Below are positions 27,471 to 35,630 of a DNA stretch of 64,000 nt, one piece after another. Position 1 is the first letter of the stretch. Each line of letters begins with the position of its first letter. Under the pieces are notes generated by a model. That model did no database searches and was not told the origin of the DNA. It saw only the letters and a program-made list of their open reading frames with translations. The DNA is from Gammaproteobacteria bacterium (GTDB taxonomy: Bacteria; Pseudomonadota; Gammaproteobacteria; S012-40): NCBI GenBank assembly GCA_029881255.1, contig JAOUMY010000001.1:930001-994000 (forward strand), written 5' to 3'. A program made the translations under genes and the position numbers.

Positions 27471-27568
27471 TCAAAGCTGGATTGCGGGACGGTGTTTCGC
27501 GCTGCGCCTGACGTTGAATCGCCTGTAAACGCCTTGTAAGAGTATCCACGTAGCATTGATAAAAAATC

Positions 27569-27592
27569 TCATTTTTGAATAACGAAAAATGA
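27569..27592. repeat. AT-rich hairpin in lipoprotein leader
   Basis: TCATTTTT and AAAAATGA form an exact eight-base inverted repeat with an eight-base loop, 21 bases before the ATG of the lipoprotein gene. The stem is weak (one G-C pair), so it could be an operator or a chance AT-rich match rather than a terminator. Confidence 0.4.
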
Positions 27593-27613
27593 TATTGAGA
27601 GGCTTTGGGGCTT

Positions 27614-28402
27614 ATGCTGAAAAAAATATACATCTACTTTCTCATTACAGCGGTAATGCTGGCTTGTACGCCTACCTATAATGTGTCCGACATAAAACTG
27701 AATACAGCGCTTCTCGATCGATACAATAGCCTTTCTATAGAAGACAAATTTCTTCGTTTTGAACAGGGAGGGTTTGAATTTGCCTGGAGAATAATGAATC
27801 AATCCACGAATGATATCTATATCGATATGGCAGAGTTTGAATGCGTGAATTCTCAGAATGAAAACGCGATAAGCAAAGTGGCGTTTGTTCCCGGTCGAAC
27901 GCCATCGCAGTTTTCCGATGATGCCTACTATATCGATAAAACGGTAGGAACCGTCGTGGCAGTGTTGGGCGTGATCCTTATCATTGGTGTGTTAGCTGCG
28001 ATTTTCTCTGATGACGACCAGGATGATGCGCCGGTACAAGAACACCAGAGTCATCAATATGCCAACCATGAAAGTCATAGGCATCACTATGATCACAGTT
28101 CGGTTGAAGTGAATATCATCAACAGCGCAGCGGTTACTGTCGTCGATTCCTATGGTGACCAGGGGCGAAGTATGACTGTAAATGATGATTACGGTCGAGT
28201 AGATGATAGTGTCTATTTTGTAGATGATTCCAAAACGCTGAAATCCGGCGTTAGCGGTGTTTTTAGAATACGTTGCCCCATAATCCCCTATGTCGGAGAA
28301 TCGAATTTGGTGGTGAAAGCAAAGTTGGGTGATGAAATGGTTAAGAGAAATTATCAAGTATTACGTAAAGACATTCAATCTGAAGAATGGGATGAAATCT
28401 GA
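27614..28402 (+). CDS. hypothetical lipoprotein with internal membrane segment and His-rich stretch
   Basis: I do not recognise the family. The N-terminus is a lipoprotein signal (IYIYFLITAVMLAC, Cys18). A soluble region follows, then a strongly hydrophobic segment at about residues 116-138 (VVAVLGVILIIGVLAAIF). Next come an acidic run (DDDQDD) and a His-rich stretch with repeated H/S/N residues (EHQSHQYANHESHRHHYDH) that could bind metal. The last 80 residues look beta-rich with one Cys pair candidate (RIRCPIIPYVG). ATG 27614 gives a proper signal peptide. The order lipid anchor plus a second membrane segment is unusual. Confidence 0.75.
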   Translation: MLKKIYIYFLITAVMLACTPTYNVSDIKLNTALLDRYNSLSIEDKFLRFEQGGFEFAWRIMNQSTNDIYIDMAEFECVNSQNENAISKVAFVPGRTPSQFSDDAYYIDKTVGTVVAVLGVILIIGVLAAIFSDDDQDDAPVQEHQSHQYANHESHRHHYDHSSVEVNIINSAAVTVVDSYGDQGRSMTVNDDYGRVDDSVYFVDDSKTLKSGVSGVFRIRCPIIPYVGESNLVVKAKLGDEMVKRNYQVLRKDIQSEEWDEI

Positions 28403-28481
28403 TTCGTGTTTCAAAAACATTTATGCTAAAAATAATTGCGAGACGCGTTGGTTTATACTGAATCCTTAGTGAGGTAGATAG

Positions 28482-29273
28482 TTGCCACGAAAAGCATTAT
28501 TTGTTTCCCATGGTGGTGGTCCCCTACCTTTATTAGGGGATGTTGGACACCAGGATCTCGTCAGCTGCCTGAAACGTATTGCCGGTCAGATAGATAAACC
28601 GTCGTTGATTGTTGTGGTCAGTGCGCACTGGGAAACTGCTGTACCGCATATGACCGCAGCACCACAGCCACCTCTGCTATATGATTATTACGGTTTTCCT
28701 GAGGCGTCTTATCGCATCACTTACCCGTGTCCGGGTAGTCCGGCTTTAGTCGATGCGCTCCAAGCCATGTTGTCAAAAAATGGGTTTGAGTCGATTGCAG
28801 ACAGGGAGCGCGGATTTGATCACGGGCTGTTTGTACCGTTGAAGATTATGTATCCGGAAGCGGACATTCCCTGTGTTCAGCTATCACTTTTTGAAGACCT
28901 GGACGCCGAAAAACATATCCGGCTGGGCAAGGCCTTGCAGCAGATTACGGACGATAACATTCTACTGCTGGGTTCGGGTTTTTCATTCCACAATATGAAA
29001 GCATTTTTCGCCTCCACATCTCCTGAGACAGAGAATATGAACAAGGTTTTTGAGCGTTGGTTAATCGAAACCATGTCGAGTAAAGACATTAGTGAGTCAG
29101 AGCGGCGCAAACGACTTGTGCAGTGGGATGAAGCACCGCACGCGCGTTATTGTCACCCCAGAGAGGACCATCTCCTACCGTTACATGTGTGTTACGGGTT
29201 TATGGAACGTCCGTGTTTGCAGGCCTATGAGATATCTGTGCTGAACAAAAGAGCGAGTATGTATCTTTGGTAG
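28482..29273 (+). CDS. LigB-family extradiol dioxygenase-like protein (DODA type)
   Basis: This class III extradiol ring-cleavage dioxygenase-like protein resembles the YgiD/4,5-DOPA dioxygenase group. Zn/Fe ligands are visible: His in VSHGGGPLPLL (residue 10), SAHWE (near residue 49), SGFSFHNM (near residue 169) and HPREDHLLPLHV (near residue 225). Length is 263 residues, as in the family. The start is TTG at 28482, set by GAGGTAG upstream and by the conserved PRKALFVSHGG. The natural substrate is unknown. Confidence 0.9.
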   Translation: MPRKALFVSHGGGPLPLLGDVGHQDLVSCLKRIAGQIDKPSLIVVVSAHWETAVPHMTAAPQPPLLYDYYGFPEASYRITYPCPGSPALVDALQAMLSKNGFESIADRERGFDHGLFVPLKIMYPEADIPCVQLSLFEDLDAEKHIRLGKALQQITDDNILLLGSGFSFHNMKAFFASTSPETENMNKVFERWLIETMSSKDISESERRKRLVQWDEAPHARYCHPREDHLLPLHVCYGFMERPCLQAYEISVLNKRASMYLW

Positions 29274-29352
29274 CCTATCGTGAATGTTTTTTGTTATGGC
29301 TAGTCGTTCGCCTCAAATCATGGTTGAGGGCTTGGATTAAATATCGTGGTGC

Positions 29353-29778
29353 ATGTTTGTGAAAAAACTGGAAACAGATTTTGGTAAGTTTACATTCCTG
29401 GATGAATATATCGTCGTTGCCGAGGCATATTCTGGTGTCAATATTGATGCTTCGAAAGTCAGCCGAGCAATTGCGTTAATTGAAAACGAAATCAACGGCG
29501 ACTACGCCATGATCCTCGATCGAAAATCCGATTATTCGGTTGTCCCTATTGAGGTGTATAACTATTTTGCCAGTGTAAAGCGTTTAAAGATGATCGCGAT
29601 AGTAAGTTATCGTTCCCCCGATTTTCTGCCCAATAATATGGAAAATCGGATTTACAAGGGACGCATGAAAAAGTTTGCGAGTATCGGTGAGGCTCACAGC
29701 TGGATTAAAAAGTGTCTCGCAGATTTAACGCCAGAAAACTTGGTAACAACGCCTAATGACACAAAAGAGTGCGTCTAA
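29353..29778 (+). CDS. hypothetical protein with STAS-like fold
   Basis: A 141-residue soluble protein of alternating short strands and helices: KFTFLDEYIVVAEAYSG, then NGDYAMILDRKSDYSVVP, then LKMIAIVSYRSP. This resembles the STAS/SpoIIAA-like proteins of unknown function in proteobacteria, but no diagnostic serine phosphorylation site is seen. It follows the dioxygenase gene by 79 bases and is convergent with the carbonic anhydrase gene. Family assignment is tentative. Confidence 0.6.
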   Translation: MFVKKLETDFGKFTFLDEYIVVAEAYSGVNIDASKVSRAIALIENEINGDYAMILDRKSDYSVVPIEVYNYFASVKRLKMIAIVSYRSPDFLPNNMENRIYKGRMKKFASIGEAHSWIKKCLADLTPENLVTTPNDTKECV

Positions 29779-29824
29779 GCCTTTTGCTATCGCTCGTCAT
29801 TTTTCAATGACCAATAGTTGATTG

Positions 29825-30733
29825 CTAATGTATTGTTGATAGTAACTTCGGGTTTGTCACCAGCTCACGCACGCCATGCGCGTGGTCCTCTTTGAACACG
29901 TTCCCTTTACACCACTCCCCAACACTATTGATGTCTAGTTTTGCGCACTCTGGTCTAACACTCCAGGTAACCTGGTAAGGTGAGCATGATTGTTCAGAAT
30001 ATTTGGGGCCGGTCGTGGAGCCGAGAAATTCAACCGGCCTTCCAGTATTGGAAGGAATATTCTTGGCTTGATGCAAGCCTCTGCGTTTAAAGCCGCCATA
30101 AGTTAGATCGAGGAAATCCAAAGCCTTGTGATCATTTACCAGGGTAAATACCTGGGTCTCGACGCGAAGACTGGGATTGGAGCAGGTGTCGGTAACGCAA
30201 GCGCCTAATGTTGGGCCTGGTTTCACGTCACAAGAAGTATGCACCCAATGCACTTCGATGGTATCGCCGGGCTGCAGATCTCCATGTGCTCCGTTGCAAA
30301 TGGCTTGTAGGGGAGAGCGCAATTCTTCTTTGCTTAGTTGTTTGCTGATACCGCATTGGTAACCACTGCCATATCCATCATGTCCATCTCCGGCATAAAT
30401 AGAAAACGCGGCAGCTCTGTGTTCTGCGCTTTCATGAAAATGAATATTGCAAAGGTTTAATTTTTCTCGCGGTGGTGCGACTGGAAACACGGCGGGATTT
30501 AAACCTGCGCGTATGTCGATATCACGAGGAGTTTGCGGTCCAAATCCTTCACAGGCGGGACCAGTATTTCGATGTTTTTTTTCAGGTGCTTCGACGGTAT
30601 GTGTTACGGCAGTCTGATGTGTATTTGGTTCGGCGTGTCCAGGTGAAGGATGATTTTCAGCAGCGTTGCAATTTACCGTATAAATCGCCAAAACAATAGA
30701 AATTGAAAGGCTTCCAAGTGTGGCGTAGTTCAT
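29825..30733 (-). CDS. delta-class carbonic anhydrase-like periplasmic protein
   Basis: The 302-residue product has an N-terminal signal peptide (LSISIVLAIYTVNCNA) and a low-complexity linker. Its core holds CNIHFHESAEHRAAAFSIYA and IEVHWVHTSC, which correspond to the three-His zinc site of delta-class carbonic anhydrases first known from diatoms; related proteins occur in marine Gammaproteobacteria. Many paired Cys (for example YQCGIS, AICNGAHGD, LGACVTDTCSNP) suggest disulfides in the periplasm. It would hydrate CO2 or dehydrate bicarbonate outside the cytoplasm. The match is from memory of the family and should be confirmed by a profile search. Confidence 0.72.
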   Translation of the reverse strand: MNYATLGSLSISIVLAIYTVNCNAAENHPSPGHAEPNTHQTAVTHTVEAPEKKHRNTGPACEGFGPQTPRDIDIRAGLNPAVFPVAPPREKLNLCNIHFHESAEHRAAAFSIYAGDGHDGYGSGYQCGISKQLSKEELRSPLQAICNGAHGDLQPGDTIEVHWVHTSCDVKPGPTLGACVTDTCSNPSLRVETQVFTLVNDHKALDFLDLTYGGFKRRGLHQAKNIPSNTGRPVEFLGSTTGPKYSEQSCSPYQVTWSVRPECAKLDINSVGEWCKGNVFKEDHAHGVRELVTNPKLLSTIH

Positions 30734-31047
30734 CCTCTATCCTCGTAAAACAGTGCAAACACAGTATATTTCCTGGAATAGTAAACACCTTTTCTTGATT
30801 ATGCAAAGGCATTGTAACGCCCTAATACAGGCAGTTTTCCTAGTAGTCGCGTTATTTAGGGGATATGTTGTCAGTTACAATTCCGCAAATCAGTCTGGAA
30901 GCGTCCAAGGAATGATTCGAAAGGCACGATTGTAAGCCTGATGTGATTTTTTACACTTTTCCTTTGTTGTTTAGCCGATAGTATGTGGTTAAATCCAAAG
31001 GGGATGACTATTGTTCACTTATTCGCGCTCGAATCTGAGAGGCAATC
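30734..31047. other. intergenic region between divergent carbonic anhydrase and amidase-like genes
   Basis: This 314-base gap separates two divergent genes and so should hold both promoters. A 60-codon frame at 30753-30935 has no ribosome-binding site and an unlikely composition, and I do not call it. No clear hairpin or repeat was found. Confidence 0.5.
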
Positions 31048-31812
31048 ATGGATATCAAAGTTCCTGGTGTTACATTGCGCGATAGACGCGTTGCTGCGGC
31101 GGATGAATTTCAAACTCGCGATGGCCGCGTTATTTATCGGAGTCACTTGCGTCGAGGAAGTGCAACAGGAGATTCCCGACGGCCCGATGCGCGCAGCGGG
31201 TTTGATGCCAGAAGTCGAGACGCGCGTACTGGGCTAACCGCTAGCGGGAGGCGCGATCCGGGTTCAATAACGCGTATTATTCTTCACCAGATGGGTATTT
31301 CGTCTTCAGAAGACTTTCCTGAAGCTTCGGATCCTGAGGATTTTCGACGAGACGATCATCGTCTTGATGTTGTTATTGCACACTTCGTTATTCGTCAAAA
31401 CGGCGTTATCGGCTATACGCATGATGTAGAGACCTTGCTGAATGGTACGGCAGGCCTGCGTGATGCTATCGAAATTGAATTTGAAGGACACTACAATCAT
31501 AGACGACGTGATCGTCCCCGCGGTCCTCGCGTTCCTGAGGCGGCATTGCGCGCAGGCAGATTGCTAGTTCAAGCCTTGGTCTATCACCCACTTTTATATA
31601 TTCACTCTATACACCCTCATCAACAATATAGCCCGTCCAGCCGCCCCAATTGTCCTGGTCCAGATATCTGGGTGAATGTTGGTGAGTGGGCTGTAAACAC
31701 GCTACGCTTGAGCACTAATGCGGGAAGAGCCAGTCGACAAATATCGGATTACATGTCAGATCAATCGTATAGCATCGACATGTCGCCGCTGGCGAGTGCA
31801 GCCACGCTTTAA
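31048..31812 (+). CDS. peptidoglycan amidase-like (Amidase_2/PGRP fold) protein without signal peptide
   Basis: The 254-residue protein contains a region from about residue 75 resembling N-acetylmuramoyl-L-alanine amidase type 2: SITRIILHQMG (His80), HFVIRQNGVIGYTHD, AIEIEFEGHYN and HPHQQYSP (His189 or 191) then NCPGPDIW (Cys202), giving a plausible zinc His-His-Cys site. The N-terminal 70 residues are Arg/Asp-rich and not recognisable, and there is no signal peptide or membrane segment. It could be a toxin-like effector or an intracellular relative rather than a cell-wall remodelling enzyme. Start ATG 31048 has GAGAGG upstream. Confidence 0.65.
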   Translation: MDIKVPGVTLRDRRVAAADEFQTRDGRVIYRSHLRRGSATGDSRRPDARSGFDARSRDARTGLTASGRRDPGSITRIILHQMGISSSEDFPEASDPEDFRRDDHRLDVVIAHFVIRQNGVIGYTHDVETLLNGTAGLRDAIEIEFEGHYNHRRRDRPRGPRVPEAALRAGRLLVQALVYHPLLYIHSIHPHQQYSPSSRPNCPGPDIWVNVGEWAVNTLRLSTNAGRASRQISDYMSDQSYSIDMSPLASAATL

Positions 31813-32233
31813 TACACCTAGGTGCGGTGGTGTGATGATTTTGCTAGTCAGCACCGTTTCATACGCGACGAATTGACAGGTACCATCTCTATCCATATAT
31901 CTTCGTAAGAATGTCGTGAGCGGTAAATCGACTTTTGTATCCAGTTAAAACGACTGTTGTTAGTGCTGTTTACGTGAGTGGATGAGCGGTCACTCGAAAC
32001 ATGCTGGTTTTGAGGATAGGCATCGGAACGGGCAGGGTCTAGTAACGTGTAGCGTAGTAAATCCCTTCTTGTTTAGTGTTTGAAATTTAACATGCTGATG
32101 TATATGGGAATTATTGCAGGGATTGCGTGATGGCTGTAAGGACTGAAGTTTTGATATCATAGCGCTCTCGTCCACACATGGCGATCTGACTGCAACGGCC
32201 AGGTCTATAACAAAAAAGCAGAGGGAGTTGTTC
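31813..32233. other. 421-base gap, no gene recognised
   Basis: No reading frame of note, repeat or terminator was found on either strand. It should contain the promoter of the large lipoprotein gene, whose GAGGGAG ribosome-binding sequence lies at its 3' end. Confidence 0.5.
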
Positions 32234-35200
32234 ATGTCATCACTGCGTCGTCCATACTTATGGCTGTTTGCCATTTCTCTTTTCTTGTCAAATTTCTTGC
32301 TGGGATGTTCTAGCGAATACTCAGGTTTTGTGTACAAGAATTCTGACAATCCTACGGTTTCTGAGAACCAAAACACCGAAGTACAAACAGATGACTCGAC
32401 GCGCTTACATGGCCAGGTTGTCGCCGGACGGAATGAAAGACGTGAGTATCAATTGTATGTTGTTGACTCCGGCAGTTTGTTTCGAATGGGAAGGAAGCTG
32501 GCTTCAGGTACCACCGACAGTTGGGGGAAATTTGAAACCGACGGATTAGAGAAAATTGTCGACAATTGGTTTCTTCTTCAAGTCGATCGGATGGGACCGA
32601 CGAACAAAAGCATCTATGATATCGCGAACCGCGTGACGCCCTTGTTTACTGTTGTTTCAAAGGAGCAGTTGGAGAAGAATACAGTTGTGTATGCGACACC
32701 GCTCAGTACCTTGGCATACTTTGTCGCAGATAATTTGTACACGGACGACGCAAACTTTCAAGAGATCTTAAATCAGGCCAGTGCACTGGTGATTTCTCAA
32801 ATCGGATTTGGTCTGGACAAAACCACCGATCTTTTTACCTCGCCGCCAGTTTTGCTTGGCGTTGATGATCAGGATTTCGTTACATCGATCAAGCTACGTA
32901 AGGCCAATGAAGCGCTCGCAGCTTTAGCGTCAAGCATCTCAGCTGAACAAAAGTTAAGTTTTTTCGAAGTGTTGCGTGAATTGGCAAAAGATATCAGCGA
33001 CGGCGAAATGAATGGGCGAAATTCTGTCGGAACGCCATATACGATGATGCCGGTTGACGACTTCGAGCAAGTGGTTCTTGGCGTGGAGTTGAATGCCTTA
33101 AATCTCGTCCAACGCCCAGAGTATAAAATTTACGATGTACGGAAGTTGATGTATGACGAGGCCATAGAACAAAATTTGCCAATCAGCGAATTGTTTATCA
33201 GCGTGCCAAACTCTGCAGTGCAATTAAATGCCTTGTCACCTGATAGTGATCGAGATGGTGTGGCAGACATTCGAGACAAAGACGATGACCAGGATGGTGT
33301 GTTTGATGAGCTGGATGCATTTCCCTTGGACCCGACCGAATTTTCTGATCTGGATAAAGACGGCGTCGGAGACAATAAGGATAACGATGCAGACGGTGAC
33401 GGCCTTACACGGGAAGAAGAAATTGCACAGGGTACCAGTGACCTAGATGCTGACAGCGACGGTGATGGTCTACTAGATGGACAAGAAGTAATTGACTTCA
33501 AAACGAATCCTCTCAGTCCCGATAGTGATGCGGACGGCATGTCGGACCACTGGGAGCTTGTCTACGCGCTGAATCCGACAGACAAGAACGACGCAGCGCA
33601 AGATAGCGACGGGGACGGTTTTAGTAACAAAGAGGAATACTTTCTGGGTGGCAATCCTCTCGATAAAGACGTTATCCCTCAAGTTGGAGAATGGTCCACT
33701 TATCAAGGTGGAATCAAACACACAGGTATGTTGGCATACACAGTGGACGACGACGCTGTTTCGTCGCGTTGGACGGCTTCACCATTTGTGAGTGAAAGTT
33801 TGAGTAATGCGGTTGCAGCAGAGGGTCGCGTGTATTTGTCGCGGCAGTCTGGTATTGATGGGCGCTCTCTCGTTGCAATCGATGCAGTAAACGGCAGAAA
33901 AATTTGGGAGAAGCGTTATCCAAAAGATGTATACATGGGAGCGCCTTCCTATAGTAATGGTCGTGTAATGGTTGTGACCTCCACCAACTCAAATGATTAT
34001 CTAAAAGTATTTGATGCGGCAGACGGAAGTTTGCTTAAGAAAATTACCTTGTCTGAGAAAGCATCGTATGGAACTCGTTCGGTGCAAGTTGTGCCTGCAG
34101 TTGATGAGTATTTCTTTACCGATCGGAGTGGTTCAGTAGTTTATGCTTCGTCTATGGATAAGATTGAATCGGATTGGGTTCACCGATTCGACGAGACCAC
34201 GGTTTCAATGCCAACACTCGACAGAGATTATCTGTATTTTTTTGCTAATGGCGTTCTCCCAAAAGTGGTGGTGATGAGTCGGACGTCAGGTGAAGTTCTT
34301 TATTCAACTGGTGACTGGACGAATGCAAAAGAAAAGTGGGATCAAAGTCTGGCGCCAGTGCTGGGACCGATGAATAATATTCTGGGAATACTAGACGGTG
34401 ATCTGGTCAACTTTGATTTTCTGACGCAGAAAACAAGATGGCGTGTCAGCGGTAGTTTTAGTCGTAGCATTGTGTTGGTCAACGGGCTGGTCTTTGCAAT
34501 TGACTCGGATGCCCTGCGCGTGATTGATGAGCTGACAGGGGATACGTTGTGGTACTGGGAGCCGGATAGCGGCTTGCCGTTGATTGGGAATGTGGCCGCT
34601 GCACGCAATGTGCTGTTTGTTCAGGACAGCGGTCAGACTTATATGTTGGATATAGAGAAGCGCGATGCAATATGGCAATACCCAGCGTCGGGCAAACTGT
34701 CGATGGATGCCGCTGGAAGTTTATATATCGCATCGGACGATGGTGCCTTGCATGCAGTCAACCTGATTGGTGATCATGACGGGGACGGCATTCCGGCATG
34801 GTGGGAGTCGATGACAGGATTGAGTGACTCAAATGCTGATGACGCGGCAGAAGATCTGGACCAGGATGGTTTGGATAATCATCAGGAGTTTACTCTGGGA
34901 ACGCTACCCTATAGCGCCGATATTGATGGCGATAATCTATCGGATGCGGAAGAGCTTCTGGAGTTTTTCACCAGTCCGTTTAACGCAGACAGCGATCTGG
35001 ATGGGCTGGGTGATGGCGAAGAAGTGTTACTTACGCTGACCAATCCGCTGTTGAAGGATAGTGATGGCGACGGTGTTGGCGATATGGACGAACATTCTAT
35101 TTTTGATACAGATCCCAATGACCCATTGTCCCTACCTGATGCGATTTCGACCTGGATGGAAAATTTTGAGGGCGAGACCTTGCCTGCTACCTGGTCCCAG

Positions 35201-35566
35201 CCGATAGTGAGTCAGGCAGGTTGGCGTGTAGAAAGTGGCGGCGGTGCAGGTGCAGGTGCGAATAGTCTGCGAGCTGTTGATGTGTTCGAAGACGGGGATT
35301 CAGCCATTCAATTCAAAGGATTGTTTCTTGCTGGTGAAATGACCTTTTATTACAAATTGATCAACGATAAATGCTGCGCCTTGTTGAAGGTTTTCGTTGA
35401 CGGTGTTCAGGTTGGAACAGCAAATAAAACCTCGTATTGGTCGTTTTTAAAGTTTCCAATAAAGGCGGGCTATCATACTATCGAATGGCGTTTCTCAAGA
35501 TTGGGCTCGGCAGTGACTGAAAGTTCGCAGGCCTGGCTTGATAATATTTCATTCGACGCTTATTAA
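32234..35566 (+). CDS. large lipoprotein with thrombospondin type-3 calcium repeats and PQQ-like beta-propeller
   Basis: This 1110-residue lipoprotein has a signal sequence ending in LSNFLLGC (Cys25). Residues about 45-330 are helical with no recognised domain, apart from a beta-rich LHGQVVAGRNERREY start. A first block of calcium-binding repeats of the form DxDxDGxxD occupies about residues 336-485 (for example DSDRDGVADI, DADGDGLTREEE). A PQQ-type beta-propeller covers about 490-840 with blades such as RSLVAIDAVNGRKIWEK. A second calcium-repeat block (about 845-970, for example DHDGDGIPAWWE) and a C-terminal jelly-roll-like domain follow. It is likely on the outer-membrane surface. Function is unknown; adhesion or extracellular sensing is inference. 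Confidence 0.8.
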   Translation: MSSLRRPYLWLFAISLFLSNFLLGCSSEYSGFVYKNSDNPTVSENQNTEVQTDDSTRLHGQVVAGRNERREYQLYVVDSGSLFRMGRKLASGTTDSWGKFETDGLEKIVDNWFLLQVDRMGPTNKSIYDIANRVTPLFTVVSKEQLEKNTVVYATPLSTLAYFVADNLYTDDANFQEILNQASALVISQIGFGLDKTTDLFTSPPVLLGVDDQDFVTSIKLRKANEALAALASSISAEQKLSFFEVLRELAKDISDGEMNGRNSVGTPYTMMPVDDFEQVVLGVELNALNLVQRPEYKIYDVRKLMYDEAIEQNLPISELFISVPNSAVQLNALSPDSDRDGVADIRDKDDDQDGVFDELDAFPLDPTEFSDLDKDGVGDNKDNDADGDGLTREEEIAQGTSDLDADSDGDGLLDGQEVIDFKTNPLSPDSDADGMSDHWELVYALNPTDKNDAAQDSDGDGFSNKEEYFLGGNPLDKDVIPQVGEWSTYQGGIKHTGMLAYTVDDDAVSSRWTASPFVSESLSNAVAAEGRVYLSRQSGIDGRSLVAIDAVNGRKIWEKRYPKDVYMGAPSYSNGRVMVVTSTNSNDYLKVFDAADGSLLKKITLSEKASYGTRSVQVVPAVDEYFFTDRSGSVVYASSMDKIESDWVHRFDETTVSMPTLDRDYLYFFANGVLPKVVVMSRTSGEVLYSTGDWTNAKEKWDQSLAPVLGPMNNILGILDGDLVNFDFLTQKTRWRVSGSFSRSIVLVNGLVFAIDSDALRVIDELTGDTLWYWEPDSGLPLIGNVAAARNVLFVQDSGQTYMLDIEKRDAIWQYPASGKLSMDAAGSLYIASDDGALHAVNLIGDHDGDGIPAWWESMTGLSDSNADDAAEDLDQDGLDNHQEFTLGTLPYSADIDGDNLSDAEELLEFFTSPFNADSDLDGLGDGEEVLLTLTNPLLKDSDGDGVGDMDEHSIFDTDPNDPLSLPDAISTWMENFEGETLPATWSQPIVSQAGWRVESGGGAGAGANSLRAVDVFEDGDSAIQFKGLFLAGEMTFYYKLINDKCCALLKVFVDGVQVGTANKTSYWSFLKFPIKAGYHTIEWRFSRLGSAVTESSQAWLDNISFDAY

Positions 35567-35630
35567 TTCTATGCATTGCCAGGATAACGATTTTGTCCTG
35601 GCGGTACGAAAACAGGAGCCAATTTTTTAG

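Noticed and set aside
30753-30935. 60-codon frame upstream of the amidase-like gene
   Set aside because: No ribosome-binding sequence, odd composition and position in a divergent promoter region.
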